Shown one piece after another: positions 1-6,570 of a stretch of DNA of 13,282 bases. The translations under genes and the position numbers were made by a program. A model generated the notes under the pieces. It made no database searches, was not told the DNA's origin, and worked only from the letters and a program-made list of their open reading frames with translations. How positions within the stretch are numbered: the first letter of the stretch is position 1; each line of letters starts with the position of its first letter. The stretch comes from an uncultured Pseudomonadota bacterium (GTDB taxonomy: Bacteria > Pseudomonadota > Gammaproteobacteria > Burkholderiales > SG8-39), in NCBI GenBank assembly GCA_903909415.1, contig CAIVVS010000275.1, forward strand, positions 1-13,282. The letters run 5' to 3'.

Positions 1-1
1 C

Positions 2-376
2 AGCCGGTGGAACCGCCGCCACCTGTCGCCGTGGAAGGAGCTGTACGCCGAGGCGGGCATCACCCGGCGCGAGGACCTGCCGCTGTGGGGCTGCTACGAG
101 AACATCATGACCGCGCTGCAGAACTACCCCATCATCCCGCTGGACATCCCCGCGCCGCTGAACATCGGCCAGCACATGGAGCTGGACGCGCGCGGCAAGC
201 TGAAGTGGGCGCTGCTGGACAAGCACAAGGAGCTGTTCAACCCGGCCCCGCACATGGACCTGCGCGCGGAGATGGACTGCCTGTGCGCGGCGAGCTGCGA
301 TCCCGGCCTGGGCAAGCTCGGCAGCCACAAGGGCTTCTATTCGCAGCCGATACGGGTGCAGGTCTTCAGCGAATGA
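2..376 (+). CDS. DUF1989 / urea carboxylase-associated family protein, C-terminal part
   Basis: The reading frame is open from the left edge to a TGA at 374-376, giving about 124 residues; the N-terminus lies outside the window. The C-terminal half reads LRAEMDCLCAASCDPGL and ends PIRVQVFSE. This matches the DUF1989 pattern, in which a 'raEmD-l-a-SaCp' block is followed by a terminal beta strand. Family members often sit beside urea carboxylase or urea-amidolyase genes, where they are called urea carboxylase-associated proteins. Their biochemical role is not well settled. The cysteines in the CLCAASC segment fall where the family has conserved cysteine. The gene converges on lon, and the pair is separated by a hairpin, so it is not part of the catabolic cluster further right. 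The family call comes from motif memory, without an alignment. Confidence 0.75.
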   Translation, partial: SRWNRRHLSPWKELYAEAGITRREDLPLWGCYENIMTALQNYPIIPLDIPAPLNIGQHMELDARGKLKWALLDKHKELFNPAPHMDLRAEMDCLCAASCDPGLGKLGSHKGFYSQPIRVQVFSE

Positions 377-397
377 GGTTCGGCCAATGACGGCGTC

Positions 398-421
398 CAC
401 CCGGATCGCCTGATCCGGGTG
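398..421. terminator. Hairpin between convergent genes
   Basis: A perfect 10-bp inverted repeat, CACCCGGATC / GATCCGGGTG, encloses a 4-nt loop (GCCT). It begins 21 bp after the DUF1989 stop and ends about 50 bp beyond the lon stop. The position between converging genes and the symmetry suggest a bidirectional transcription terminator or mRNA 3'-end stabiliser. There is no T-run on either side, so a canonical intrinsic terminator is not proven. I see nothing else in 377-470. Confidence 0.6.
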
Positions 422-470
422 CCTCCTGCGGCGGGCGGGCACGAGCCCTTCGCCGCGCGACCCACCGCGC

Positions 471-2891
471 TCAAGCCGGCTGGCGGTCCTCGTCCAGCGC
501 CAGCGACAGCGCCTGGTCCACGTTCTCCAGCCAGTGGAACTCCAGCGCGGCGCGCGCCTCGGCCGGGATGTCCTCCAGGTCGCGGCGGTTGCGCGCCGGC
601 AGCAGCACCCGCTTCACGCCCGCGCGCATCGCCGCCAGCACCTTGTCGCGTATGCCGCCCACCGGCATCACCAGCCCGCGCAGGCTGATCTCGCCGGTCA
701 TCGCGGTGTCACTGCGCAACGCCCGGTCGGTGAACAGGGACGCGAGCGCCGAGAACATCGCCACGCCCGCGCTCGGGCCGTCCTTGGGCGTCGCGCCCGC
801 CGGCACGTGCACGTGCACGTCGGTCTTGTCGAATGCGTCCGCGGCGATGCCCAGCACCGCGGCGCGCGACTTGAGCAGGGTGAGCGCGGCCTGCGCCGAT
901 TCCTTCATCACGTCGCCAAGCTGCCCGGTGAGGATCAACTTGCCGGAGCCCGCCGAGCGGCTGGCTTCGATGAACAGGATCTCCCCGCCCACCGGCGTCC
1001 ATGCGAGGCCGGTGGCCACGCCCGGCAGGCCGGCGCGCAGCGCGATCTCGGACTCGAACTTCTGCTCGCCCAGGATGCCGCCCAGATCGGGCTCGTCGAT
1101 GCGCACATGGTCCAGCGCGCCCTCGGCGATGCGCACCGCGGCATTGCGGCACAGCGCGCCGAGCTGGCGCTCCAGCGAACGCACGCCCGCCTCGCGCGTA
1201 TAGCCGGCGATCAGCGCCTGCAGCGCCGCGTCGGTCAGCTCGAACTGGCCTTCCTTCAGGCCGTTCTCAGAAAACTGTCGTGAAATCAGCCACTTACGAG
1301 ATATCTGCAGCTTTTCTTCCTGGGTGTAGCCGGGCAGCTGGATGATCTCCATCCGGTCGCGCAGCGGCGCGGGGATGGGGTCCATCAGGTTGCCCGTGGC
1401 GATGAACACCAGCTTGGACAGGTCGTAGGGCACCGCGAGGTAGTTGTCGCGGAAGCTGTTGTTCTGCGCCGGGTCCAGCACCTCCAGCAGCGCCGATGAC
1501 GGGTCGCCGTGGAAGCCGTTGCCGAGCTTGTCGATCTCGTCCAGCATCATCACAGCGCCGCGCGTGCCGGCCTTCTTCACCGACTGGATGATGGTGCCGG
1601 GCAGCGCGCCGACGTAGGTGCGGCGGTGGCCGCGGATCTCCGCCTCGTCGTGCAGGCCGCCCAGGGCGACGCGCACAAACTCGCGGCCCAGCGACTTGGC
1701 GATGGACTGCCCCAGCGAGGTCTTGCCCACGCCGGGCGGGCCGACCAGGCACAGGATGGGCGCGTGGCCCGACGGGTTGAGCTTGCGCACCGCGAGGAAC
1801 TCGAGGATGCGCTTCTTCACCTTGTCCAGGCCGAAGTGGTCCGCATCCAGCACCGCGCGCGCGGCGGCGATGTCGATCTTGTCCGCCTCCGGATCGCGCC
1901 ACGGGAGTTCGACCAGCCAGTCGAGGTAGCTGCGGACCATGCCGCTCTCGGACGAGCCTTCGCCCGCGCGCTCCAGACGCTTGAGTTCCTTGTTCGCCTG
2001 CTCGAGCACTTCCTCCGGCATGCCGGCCGCCTCGATGGCGCGGCGCAGCTCGTCGTTGTCGGCCGAGTCGTCCTCGCCCTCGCCCAGTTCCTTGCGTATC
2101 GCCTGGAGCTGCTCGCGCAGCAGGAACTTGCGCTGGCGGTCGTCCATCTTGGCCGCGGTCTGTTCGCCAATGCGCTTGGACAGGCTGAGCACCTCGATGC
2201 GGTGCGCGAGCAGGCGCAGCACCGTGTCGATGCGCGCGCGCAGCGGCACCGACTCCAGCACCCGCTGCTTCTCCTCCGCAGTGGCGTCCATCACGCCGGC
2301 CACCAGGTCGGCCAGCGCGCCGGGCGAGCGCATGCCCTGTATGGTTGCCGCCGCCTCGTTGGGCACGTGCGGCAGCAGGTCCACCGCCTTGGTGGCGCGC
2401 TCCTTCAACTGCAGGAAGCTCGCTTCCAGCTCGGTGTCGCCATCGACGGATTTCTCGTCCGGCTCGGCGATGCGCTCCACCCGGGCGGCAAGGTACGGGA
2501 AGCCTTCCAGGAACTCCAGCACCCGGAAGCGCCCCTGCCCCTGGCAGACCACATGGTGGGTGCCGTCGGGCGTGGTGACGTAGCGCAGGATGGCCGCGAC
2601 CGTGCCCACCTCGTACAGGTCGGCCGAGGCGGGGACGTCGGTGTCGGCGTCCTTCTGCAGCAGCAGGCCCAACGGGCGCTCCAGCTTGAGCGCGGCCTGC
2701 GCGGCGGCGACCGAGCCGGGGCGGCCCATGGTCACCGGCTGCACCATGCCCGGCATCAGCACCGTGTTGCGCGCCGGCACCAGGATCAGCGCGTCCTCGG
2801 GCAGGGCAGGAAGCGCGGCATCATCCGGCGCGTCACTGCCCTCGGGCGGCGTGGGACGGGCGGCGTCGTGGTCGAGTGCAAGCAGGGTCAT
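471..2891 (-). CDS. lon: ATP-dependent Lon protease
   Basis: Lon is a cytosolic AAA+ serine protease that degrades misfolded and regulatory proteins. This 806-residue product has the full bacterial LonA order and normal length. The N-terminal substrate-binding domain starts near residue 35 ([14 protein letters not shown]). The Walker A motif GPPGVGKT lies at about 383-391, and Walker B MMLDEIDK at about 448-455. The C-terminal protease domain carries the catalytic serine in PKDGPSAG (S707) and the catalytic lysine in GGIRDK (K750); the 43-residue spacing equals that of E. coli S679/K722. The ATG at 2891 is preceded by a GAGG ribosome-binding site 7 bases upstream. The first 30 residues are acidic and poorly conserved in style. 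One internal stretch, about residues 525-543, uses AT-rich rare codons (separate entry). The gene follows the acyl-CoA synthetase on the same strand after 192 bp, but is probably an independent housekeeping or stress unit. It could be a secondary lon paralogue. Confidence 0.97.
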   Translation of the reverse strand: MTLLALDHDAARPTPPEGSDAPDDAALPALPEDALILVPARNTVLMPGMVQPVTMGRPGSVAAAQAALKLERPLGLLLQKDADTDVPASADLYEVGTVAAILRYVTTPDGTHHVVCQGQGRFRVLEFLEGFPYLAARVERIAEPDEKSVDGDTELEASFLQLKERATKAVDLLPHVPNEAAATIQGMRSPGALADLVAGVMDATAEEKQRVLESVPLRARIDTVLRLLAHRIEVLSLSKRIGEQTAAKMDDRQRKFLLREQLQAIRKELGEGEDDSADNDELRRAIEAAGMPEEVLEQANKELKRLERAGEGSSESGMVRSYLDWLVELPWRDPEADKIDIAAARAVLDADHFGLDKVKKRILEFLAVRKLNPSGHAPILCLVGPPGVGKTSLGQSIAKSLGREFVRVALGGLHDEAEIRGHRRTYVGALPGTIIQSVKKAGTRGAVMMLDEIDKLGNGFHGDPSSALLEVLDPAQNNSFRDNYLAVPYDLSKLVFIATGNLMDPIPAPLRDRMEIIQLPGYTQEEKLQISRKWLISRQFSENGLKEGQFELTDAALQALIAGYTREAGVRSLERQLGALCRNAAVRIAEGALDHVRIDEPDLGGILGEQKFESEIALRAGLPGVATGLAWTPVGGEILFIEASRSAGSGKLILTGQLGDVMKESAQAALTLLKSRAAVLGIAADAFDKTDVHVHVPAGATPKDGPSAGVAMFSALASLFTDRALRSDTAMTGEISLRGLVMPVGGIRDKVLAAMRAGVKRVLLPARNRRDLEDIPAEARAALEFHWLENVDQALSLALDEDRQPA
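1264..1318 (-). other. Low-GC, rare-codon tract inside lon
   Basis: By hand count only 22 of 55 bases are G or C, whereas flanking lon sequence is visibly far richer. The reading frame is unbroken. The codons include ATA, TCT, CGT, ATT, TCA, CGA, TTT and TCT, nearly absent elsewhere in the gene. The encoded stretch [16 protein letters not shown] sits just after the sensor-2-side EEKL motif, where Lon proteins usually have 'IA(K/R)R(H/Y)L..RQ..ENGL'. The tract contains an 8-bp palindrome AGATATCT. Confidence 0.6.
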
Positions 2892-3083
2892 GGGTCAGCC
2901 TCGTGGCGGATTCGCATGGGGAGCCCGGTACGGGCGCCCCTTGACCGTCATCTGAGGGCAATGAGCCTGCTATGCAAGTGGCTGGCGGCGTTCGCGCCGA
3001 ATCGGAGCTAGATTCGGGGCACGGGCGTCGCCGGACGGATGGCCCGGCTGCACGATGCCGTCGTAGCCACGGCCTCCAGACTC
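2892..3083. promoter_or_regulatory. Intergenic region upstream of lon
   Basis: These 192 bp separate the acyl-CoA synthetase stop from the lon start and should hold the end of the catabolic transcript and the lon promoter. A small hairpin GCCCG-GTA-CGGGC (2923-2935) lies in the likely lon leader. On the minus strand CCCCATGC (2913-2920) resembles the -10 half of a heat-shock sigma-32 promoter, which would suit lon. However, I find no CTTGAA-like partner at the right distance, so no promoter is assigned. No gene is seen here. Confidence 0.4.
2997..3017. terminator. Inverted repeat downstream of the acyl-CoA synthetase operon
   Basis: A perfect 7-bp inverted repeat, CCGAATC / GATTCGG, with a 7-nt loop lies about 65 bp past the acyl-CoA synthetase stop. 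In the minus direction it could end the catabolic transcript before lon. There is no T-tract on that side, so a Rho-independent terminator is only a possibility; a regulator-binding dyad for lon is the alternative. Confidence 0.3.
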
Positions 3084-4649
3084 CTAGATGGGGGCGCCGC
3101 CGCCTGCTTGCAAGAGACGCTCGCGCAGTTCGCGCCGCAGGATCTTGCCCATGCTGTTCCTGGGCAGCGGCCCCTGCAGGTGGAAGGATTTGGGCACCTT
3201 CCAGCGCGCAAGCGACGCCTCGCAATGCGCGCGCAGCTGCGCCTCGTCCGCGTTCATGCCCTCGCGCAGGCGCACCACCGCCGTCACCGCGTCGCCCCAG
3301 TAGGGATGCGGCAGGCCCAGCACCGCACACTCGGCCACCGCCGGGTGGCGCAGCAGCACTTCCTCGATCTCTCGCGGGTACACGTTCTCGCCGCCGGAAA
3401 TGATCATGTCGTTCTTGCGGTCCACCAGGTAGACGAAGCCCTCCTCGTCCTTCATCGCGAGGTCGCCCGCGCACACCCAGCCGTCGCGCACCGCCTGCGC
3501 CTCGGCCTCGGGCCGGTTCCAGTAGCCGGAGAACATGATGGGCGAGCGGCTCCACAGCTCGCCGGTCTCACCGGGGCCGAGCACGCGCCCTCCGGGATCG
3601 CGGATCTCCACCTCCACCGAGGCGAAGGGATTGCCGACGCAGGCCTGCTTGCGCAACTGGTCCTCGGGCCGCAGGTTGGTGACGATGGAGGCCTCGGTCG
3701 AGCCGTAGCGCTCGTGCAGCACCTCGCCGAAGGCGGCGACGATCTTCTCCTTCACCGCCTGCGCCAGCGGCGCCGTGCCCGAGACGATGCAGCGCAGCGA
3801 GCGCGTGTCGTACCGGGCGCGCTCGGCGTCAGACAGCGCGAAGTAGGCGGCGAAGTGCGCCGGCACCATGTGCGCCTTGGTCAGCCGGCGCGACTCCACC
3901 TGGTGCAGCAGGTTGTGCAATTCGAAGCGCGGCAGCACCACCGCCTCGCCACCGAACCAGCAGGGCGCGAGCAGGTTGAGGAAGCCCGCGCCGTGGAAGA
4001 TCGGCGTGGACACCAGCATGCGCGTGTCCGGCCCGAAGGCGCGGTACTCGGCCGCGGCGACGTAGGCAGTGAGGATGCGCGAGCGGTGCGACAGCAGGAT
4101 GCCCTTGGGCTTGCCGGTCGCCCCCGAGGTATAGGGAATGGAAAAGATGTCGGTCTCGGCCACCGGCGGCAGCGCGACGCCCGCCTGCGCGCGCGCCAGC
4201 CAGGCCTCCCAGGCATCCGGGCCGTCGCGCCCGACCACCAGCACCCGCTCGACCACGCCGCGCGCGCCTTCGCGCACCTGCTCCTCGTTGGACACGTGGC
4301 AGACGATGAGCCGCGGCGTGCAGTCCTCGACGATGGTGCGCACCTCCGAGGCGATCGCCATGGGCGGCAGCATCGCCACCGGCGCGCCCGCGGCCGAGAA
4401 GCCGGCGACGATCTCCATGTACTGCAGGCAGTTGGGCAGGCAGGCGGCGACCCGGTCGCCGGGCCTCAGGCCCAGGTCCTGTATCGCGCCGGCGGCGACG
4501 CGCAGGATGCGGTCCGCCAGCGACGCGTAGCTGAGTTGCTCGGGCGCATGGCTGCCGGGCGCATGGCCCATGGTGATCGCGATGCGCCCGGGACGCGCGC
4601 GCGCGGCGGCGAGGATGCCGGACGAAATGGTGAGCGGGACGCGAGTCAT
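3084..4649 (-). CDS. Acyl-CoA synthetase (AMP-dependent acid-CoA ligase)
   Basis: This 521-residue protein is a complete class I ANL-superfamily ligase. It activates a carboxylic acid to the acyl-adenylate and then to the CoA thioester. Core motifs are all present: ATP-binding loop YTSGATGKPKG at 173-183, YGSTE at 315-319, GDL at 395-397, the hinge DRKNDMIISGGENVYP from 410, and the C-terminal catalytic lysine K502 in RNSMGKILRR. No signal or membrane segment is visible, so it should be cytosolic. The substrate cannot be read from these motifs. Next to Rieske oxygenases and a C-C hydrolase, an aromatic acid or its ring-cleavage product is plausible. The ATG at 4649 has no Shine-Dalgarno sequence and overlaps the TGA of a short upstream frame as ATGA, implying translational coupling. 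It lies in the last copy, in reading order, of a 29-bp triplication. It is the last gene of the Gfo/Idh/MocA operon. Medium-chain or benzoate-type specificity are both possible. Confidence 0.93.
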   Translation of the reverse strand: MTRVPLTISSGILAAARARPGRIAITMGHAPGSHAPEQLSYASLADRILRVAAGAIQDLGLRPGDRVAACLPNCLQYMEIVAGFSAAGAPVAMLPPMAIASEVRTIVEDCTPRLIVCHVSNEEQVREGARGVVERVLVVGRDGPDAWEAWLARAQAGVALPPVAETDIFSIPYTSGATGKPKGILLSHRSRILTAYVAAAEYRAFGPDTRMLVSTPIFHGAGFLNLLAPCWFGGEAVVLPRFELHNLLHQVESRRLTKAHMVPAHFAAYFALSDAERARYDTRSLRCIVSGTAPLAQAVKEKIVAAFGEVLHERYGSTEASIVTNLRPEDQLRKQACVGNPFASVEVEIRDPGGRVLGPGETGELWSRSPIMFSGYWNRPEAEAQAVRDGWVCAGDLAMKDEEGFVYLVDRKNDMIISGGENVYPREIEEVLLRHPAVAECAVLGLPHPYWGDAVTAVVRLREGMNADEAQLRAHCEASLARWKVPKSFHLQGPLPRNSMGKILRRELRERLLQAGGGAPI

Positions 4650-4684
4650 CGTGATGAAGTGAGAGGAACGCGAGCCATCGTCAT
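4646..4684 (-). CDS. Possible 12-residue mini-cistron coupled to the acyl-CoA synthetase
   Basis: The frame encodes MTMARVPLTSSR. Its ATG (4684) overlaps the stop of the previous mini-cistron as ATGA, and its TGA overlaps the acyl-CoA synthetase ATG, also as ATGA. A second in-frame ATG lies at 4678. No ribosome-binding site is apparent, so it would be reached only by re-initiation. The frame exists because of the 29-bp repeat and may be a duplication by-product with no function. Confidence 0.3.
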   Translation of the reverse strand: MTMARVPLTSSR

Positions 4685-4707
4685 GACCTGAGCGGGACGC
4701 GAGCCAT
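4681..4707 (-). CDS. Possible 8-residue mini-cistron after the ANL-like gene
   Basis: The frame encodes MARVPLRS. Its ATG shares one base with the TGA of the ANL-like gene (TGATG), and its own TGA overlaps the next ATG as ATGA. It is the most upstream of three repeated start regions. A relay of ribosomes toward the acyl-CoA synthetase is possible, but translation cannot be shown from the sequence. Confidence 0.27.
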   Translation of the reverse strand: MARVPLRS

Positions 4708-5417
4708 CACGCCAGCGCCGGCATGGGCTCGCCCGACTCGTCCAGCCCGGGATGGCGGCGGCCCGGCGTCTGCGCGGTGACGCGCGCCGAGCCCAGCCAG
4801 TCGCGCAGCCGGTTCACCACGGCCAGCGGCGGCATCCCGTCGCAGACCAGCAGGCGGAAGCCGGGCGGCGCCGGGCGCATGGCACGCGCGAACGCCGGAT
4901 CGTTCCATTGCGCGGCGGACATCCAGGCCTGGTTCACGCGTCCGGACTCGATGGCCTGCGCGAGCGCCCCCGCATCGTCCGGCGGCAGGCACACCAGCGT
5001 CCCACCCAGCCACAGCGGGGCGAGCACCGCGGGTTCGAAGCAGGCATCGCCCGCCGCCAGCGGCATGGCCGACACCGTGTCGCGGCTGAAGGCGGCATGC
5101 GCGACCGAGAGGTCGAACAGGCCCAGCACCAGCTCGCGGTGGCTGGCGGCGGAAAACGGCGCGAAGACGGCGTCTTCGTCTGCTTCACTGCGCGCAAGCG
5201 CCGGGCTGGCCCGCAATGCGCGTACCAGGGCGGTCAACCAGTCCGGCCCTGAAGCAGGCTGCGCACCGTCGATCAGCGCACCGAGCGCCGCATAGGTCCA
5301 CTCCCGCCCGCCCGAGATGATCGCCGGCTTGGCCGGCGTGCGCATCACCGAGGCGCGCACGCCCTGCGCCACCGACAGCGCATGCAGGGACGACGCAAAT
5401 GCCGGAGAACCCGCCAT
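4707..5417 (-). CDS. Short degenerate ANL (AMP-binding) family-like protein
   Basis: The product is 236 residues, under half the length of a normal acyl-CoA ligase. It keeps the family's architecture in traces. PAIISGGREWTYAALGALID (31-50) matches the N-terminal strand-helix. DTVSAMPLAAGDACFEPAVL (113-132), followed by APLWLGGTLVCLPP, lines up with LVSTPIFHGAGFLNLLAPCWFGG of the neighbouring ligase. FRLLVCDGMPPLAVVNRLRDWLG (187-209) matches the next helix-strand. The ATP loop is not recognisable: FAPFSAASHRELVLG (85-99) stands where YTSGATGKPKG should be. About 85 residues before that loop, the YGSTE motif and the whole lid domain with the catalytic lysine are missing. Catalysis is therefore very unlikely. 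The start shares one base with the Gfo/Idh/MocA stop (TGATG), and no Shine-Dalgarno sequence is seen. It may be a decaying ligase, or a partner or regulatory subunit of the ligase downstream; its intact frame and GC-ending codons favour some retained function. Confidence 0.7.
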   Translation of the reverse strand: MAGSPAFASSLHALSVAQGVRASVMRTPAKPAIISGGREWTYAALGALIDGAQPASGPDWLTALVRALRASPALARSEADEDAVFAPFSAASHRELVLGLFDLSVAHAAFSRDTVSAMPLAAGDACFEPAVLAPLWLGGTLVCLPPDDAGALAQAIESGRVNQAWMSAAQWNDPAFARAMRPAPPGFRLLVCDGMPPLAVVNRLRDWLGSARVTAQTPGRRHPGLDESGEPMPALA

Positions 5418-6397
5418 CAAGCCGCGATCGCCACCGGCTGGCCGCTGGCGACCGACTGGACCACGCCCTCGACCACCGCCGAACTGTTGATGATCTCGGC
5501 CGGTTCGATCACGAAGGCCGTGCGCGCCGCGACCGCGCTGGCAAAGGCTTCCAGTTCGGCGCACTCGATGTCCAGCGCCGGCAGGTTCACCACCGTGGGC
5601 GTGCCCTCCAACCCGCGCGAAGCGAGCTCGGTATGGCTGCGCATGTCCAGCCAGCCCTTGGAGCCATAGACCTGCAGCCGGAACTGGTCGCCGGTGGCAT
5701 TGAGCGAGCCGAGGTAACCGGTCGCGCCGCCGGCGAACTTGAGCAGCATGGAGCAGTTGTCGTCCACCGCCACCGGCAAGGCGTGGCGCTGCGACAGCGC
5801 ATAGACGCTGGAGACCGGGCCGCCGATGTGGATCATGCCGTCCAGGGTGTGCACGCCGCGCGGCGTGAGCGCGCCGCCCGGGCACTCCACCGGGTCCGCG
5901 CGCCACTGGCCGGGCTTCAGCTTCCAGCCGCCGGGGCCGGAGTTCTGGCCTTCCATGTGCATCAGCTCGCCGATCTCGCCGGCCCGGATGCGCCGGACCA
6001 TCTCCACGTAGGCCGGGGCCCAGCGCCGGTTGAAGCCGACGCACAGGGTCACGCCTGCGGCGCGGCAGGCGGCCACCGCGGCCTCGGCGCCGGCACGCGT
6101 CAGCGTGAACGGCTTCTCGACAAACACATGCTTGCCGGCGCGCGCCGCGGCGATGACCTGCGCGTCATGCTGGGTGTGCGGCGTGGCCAGCACCACCGCA
6201 TGGATGGCCGGGTCGGCGAGGATGTCGTCGTAGGACGACCCGACCGCGATACCGGTGCTCTCGGCGAACTCGGCGTGCGCGGCCGGGTTGCGGGTGTAGC
6301 CGCGCGTGAAGCGGATGAGATTGCTTCCCGCTACCGATTCGACCAGCCGTCCGCCCCACCAGCCCAGGCCGCATACCGCGGCATTCAGCATCGCCAT
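5417..6397 (-). CDS. Gfo/Idh/MocA family NAD(P)-dependent oxidoreductase
   Basis: This 326-residue protein has an N-terminal Rossmann domain with GLGWWG at 10-15. The family's EKP signature (VFVEKPF) places the conserved lysine at 95. The C-terminal substrate domain has the GVHTLDGMIHIGG motif with H183 and D186, the usual catalytic pair. Most members oxidise sugars or inositols. One branch, the phthalate 4,5-cis-dihydrodiol dehydrogenases (Pht4/OphB), acts on Rieske dioxygenase products. Being divergent from a Rieske oxygenase gene, that dehydrogenase role is my preferred inference, though the sequence does not fix the substrate. I chose the ATG at 6397 because GGGGGAA lies about 8 bases upstream; ATGs at 6412 and 6391 are alternatives. 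It is the first gene of a minus-strand operon and overlaps the next gene by one base. Confidence 0.87.
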   Translation of the reverse strand: MAMLNAAVCGLGWWGGRLVESVAGSNLIRFTRGYTRNPAAHAEFAESTGIAVGSSYDDILADPAIHAVVLATPHTQHDAQVIAAARAGKHVFVEKPFTLTRAGAEAAVAACRAAGVTLCVGFNRRWAPAYVEMVRRIRAGEIGELMHMEGQNSGPGGWKLKPGQWRADPVECPGGALTPRGVHTLDGMIHIGGPVSSVYALSQRHALPVAVDDNCSMLLKFAGGATGYLGSLNATGDQFRLQVYGSKGWLDMRSHTELASRGLEGTPTVVNLPALDIECAELEAFASAVAARTAFVIEPAEIINSSAVVEGVVQSVASGQPVAIAA

Positions 6398-6570
6398 GTC
6401 CCGTTCCCCCATGCAAAACGGCCTGCCGCCATGGCACCCTGCGCCGCATTTTCGCCGCGCTTGCGCAATGGCTTGCAAACCACAAGTGATAAAGTAAGCG
6501 CCGAACTTTGCCCTAGTTCCGGCCATTGCGAAACCCCGGCGACACCGCACCTTCCCCACGGAAAACTGCC
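6398..6570. promoter_or_regulatory. Divergent control region between the Gfo/Idh/MocA and Rieske alpha genes
   Basis: These 173 bp separate two outward-facing start codons and must contain both promoters. The central part (6440-6510) is richer in A and T than the flanks. It contains the palindrome TTGCGCAA (6461-6468), followed by a second TTGCAA (6473-6478), together forming a TTGC-N10-GCAA dyad. TGATAAAG at 6487-6494 is the best -10-like element on the plus strand, but no well-spaced -35 supports it. The region has the look of an activator- or repressor-controlled divergent promoter. No regulator gene lies nearby. Confidence 0.55.
6464..6530. repeat. 9-bp inverted repeat in the divergent promoter region
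   Basis: CGCAATGGC at 6464-6472 is exactly mirrored by GCCATTGCG at 6522-6530, with 49 bp between the arms. The arms flank the A+T-rich centre where promoters would be expected. They could be paired operators for a regulator that loops or co-represses both directions. A chance 9-bp match in GC-rich DNA cannot be excluded. Confidence 0.5.

Larger units (their letters stand above)
4631..4717. repeat. Three tandem 29-bp repeats spanning the acyl-CoA synthetase start codon
   Basis: The units are 4631-4659, 4660-4688 and 4689-4717. They share the 20-base core TGAGCGGGACGCGAGYCATC on the plus strand; copies 1 and 3 differ at one core position and copy 2 at two or three. The last 9 bases are partly shared by copies 1 and 2 but diverge in copy 3. 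On the coding (minus) strand every core reads ATG followed by codons for (A/T)-R-V-P-L, placing start codons exactly 29 bp apart at 4707, 4678 and 4649. Because 29 is not a multiple of 3, each start is in a different frame. Confidence 0.93.

Noticed and set aside
800..815. Repeated GTGCAC units resembling a simple-sequence repeat
   Set aside because: They encode the DVHVHVP segment that precedes the catalytic serine in Lon proteins generally, so it is a conserved protein motif.
1264..1318. Possible frameshift or insertion in lon at the low-GC tract
   Set aside because: The frame is continuous, the flanking Lon motifs are in register and the total length is normal for the family.
2913..2920. 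Sigma-32 heat-shock promoter for lon
   Set aside because: Only the CCCCAT-like half is present; no CTTGAA-like element occurs 12-16 bp upstream.
1509..4691. Long plus-strand open frames opposite lon and the acyl-CoA synthetase
   Set aside because: Same reason: low-information composition, no family motifs, and both opposing genes are clearly real.
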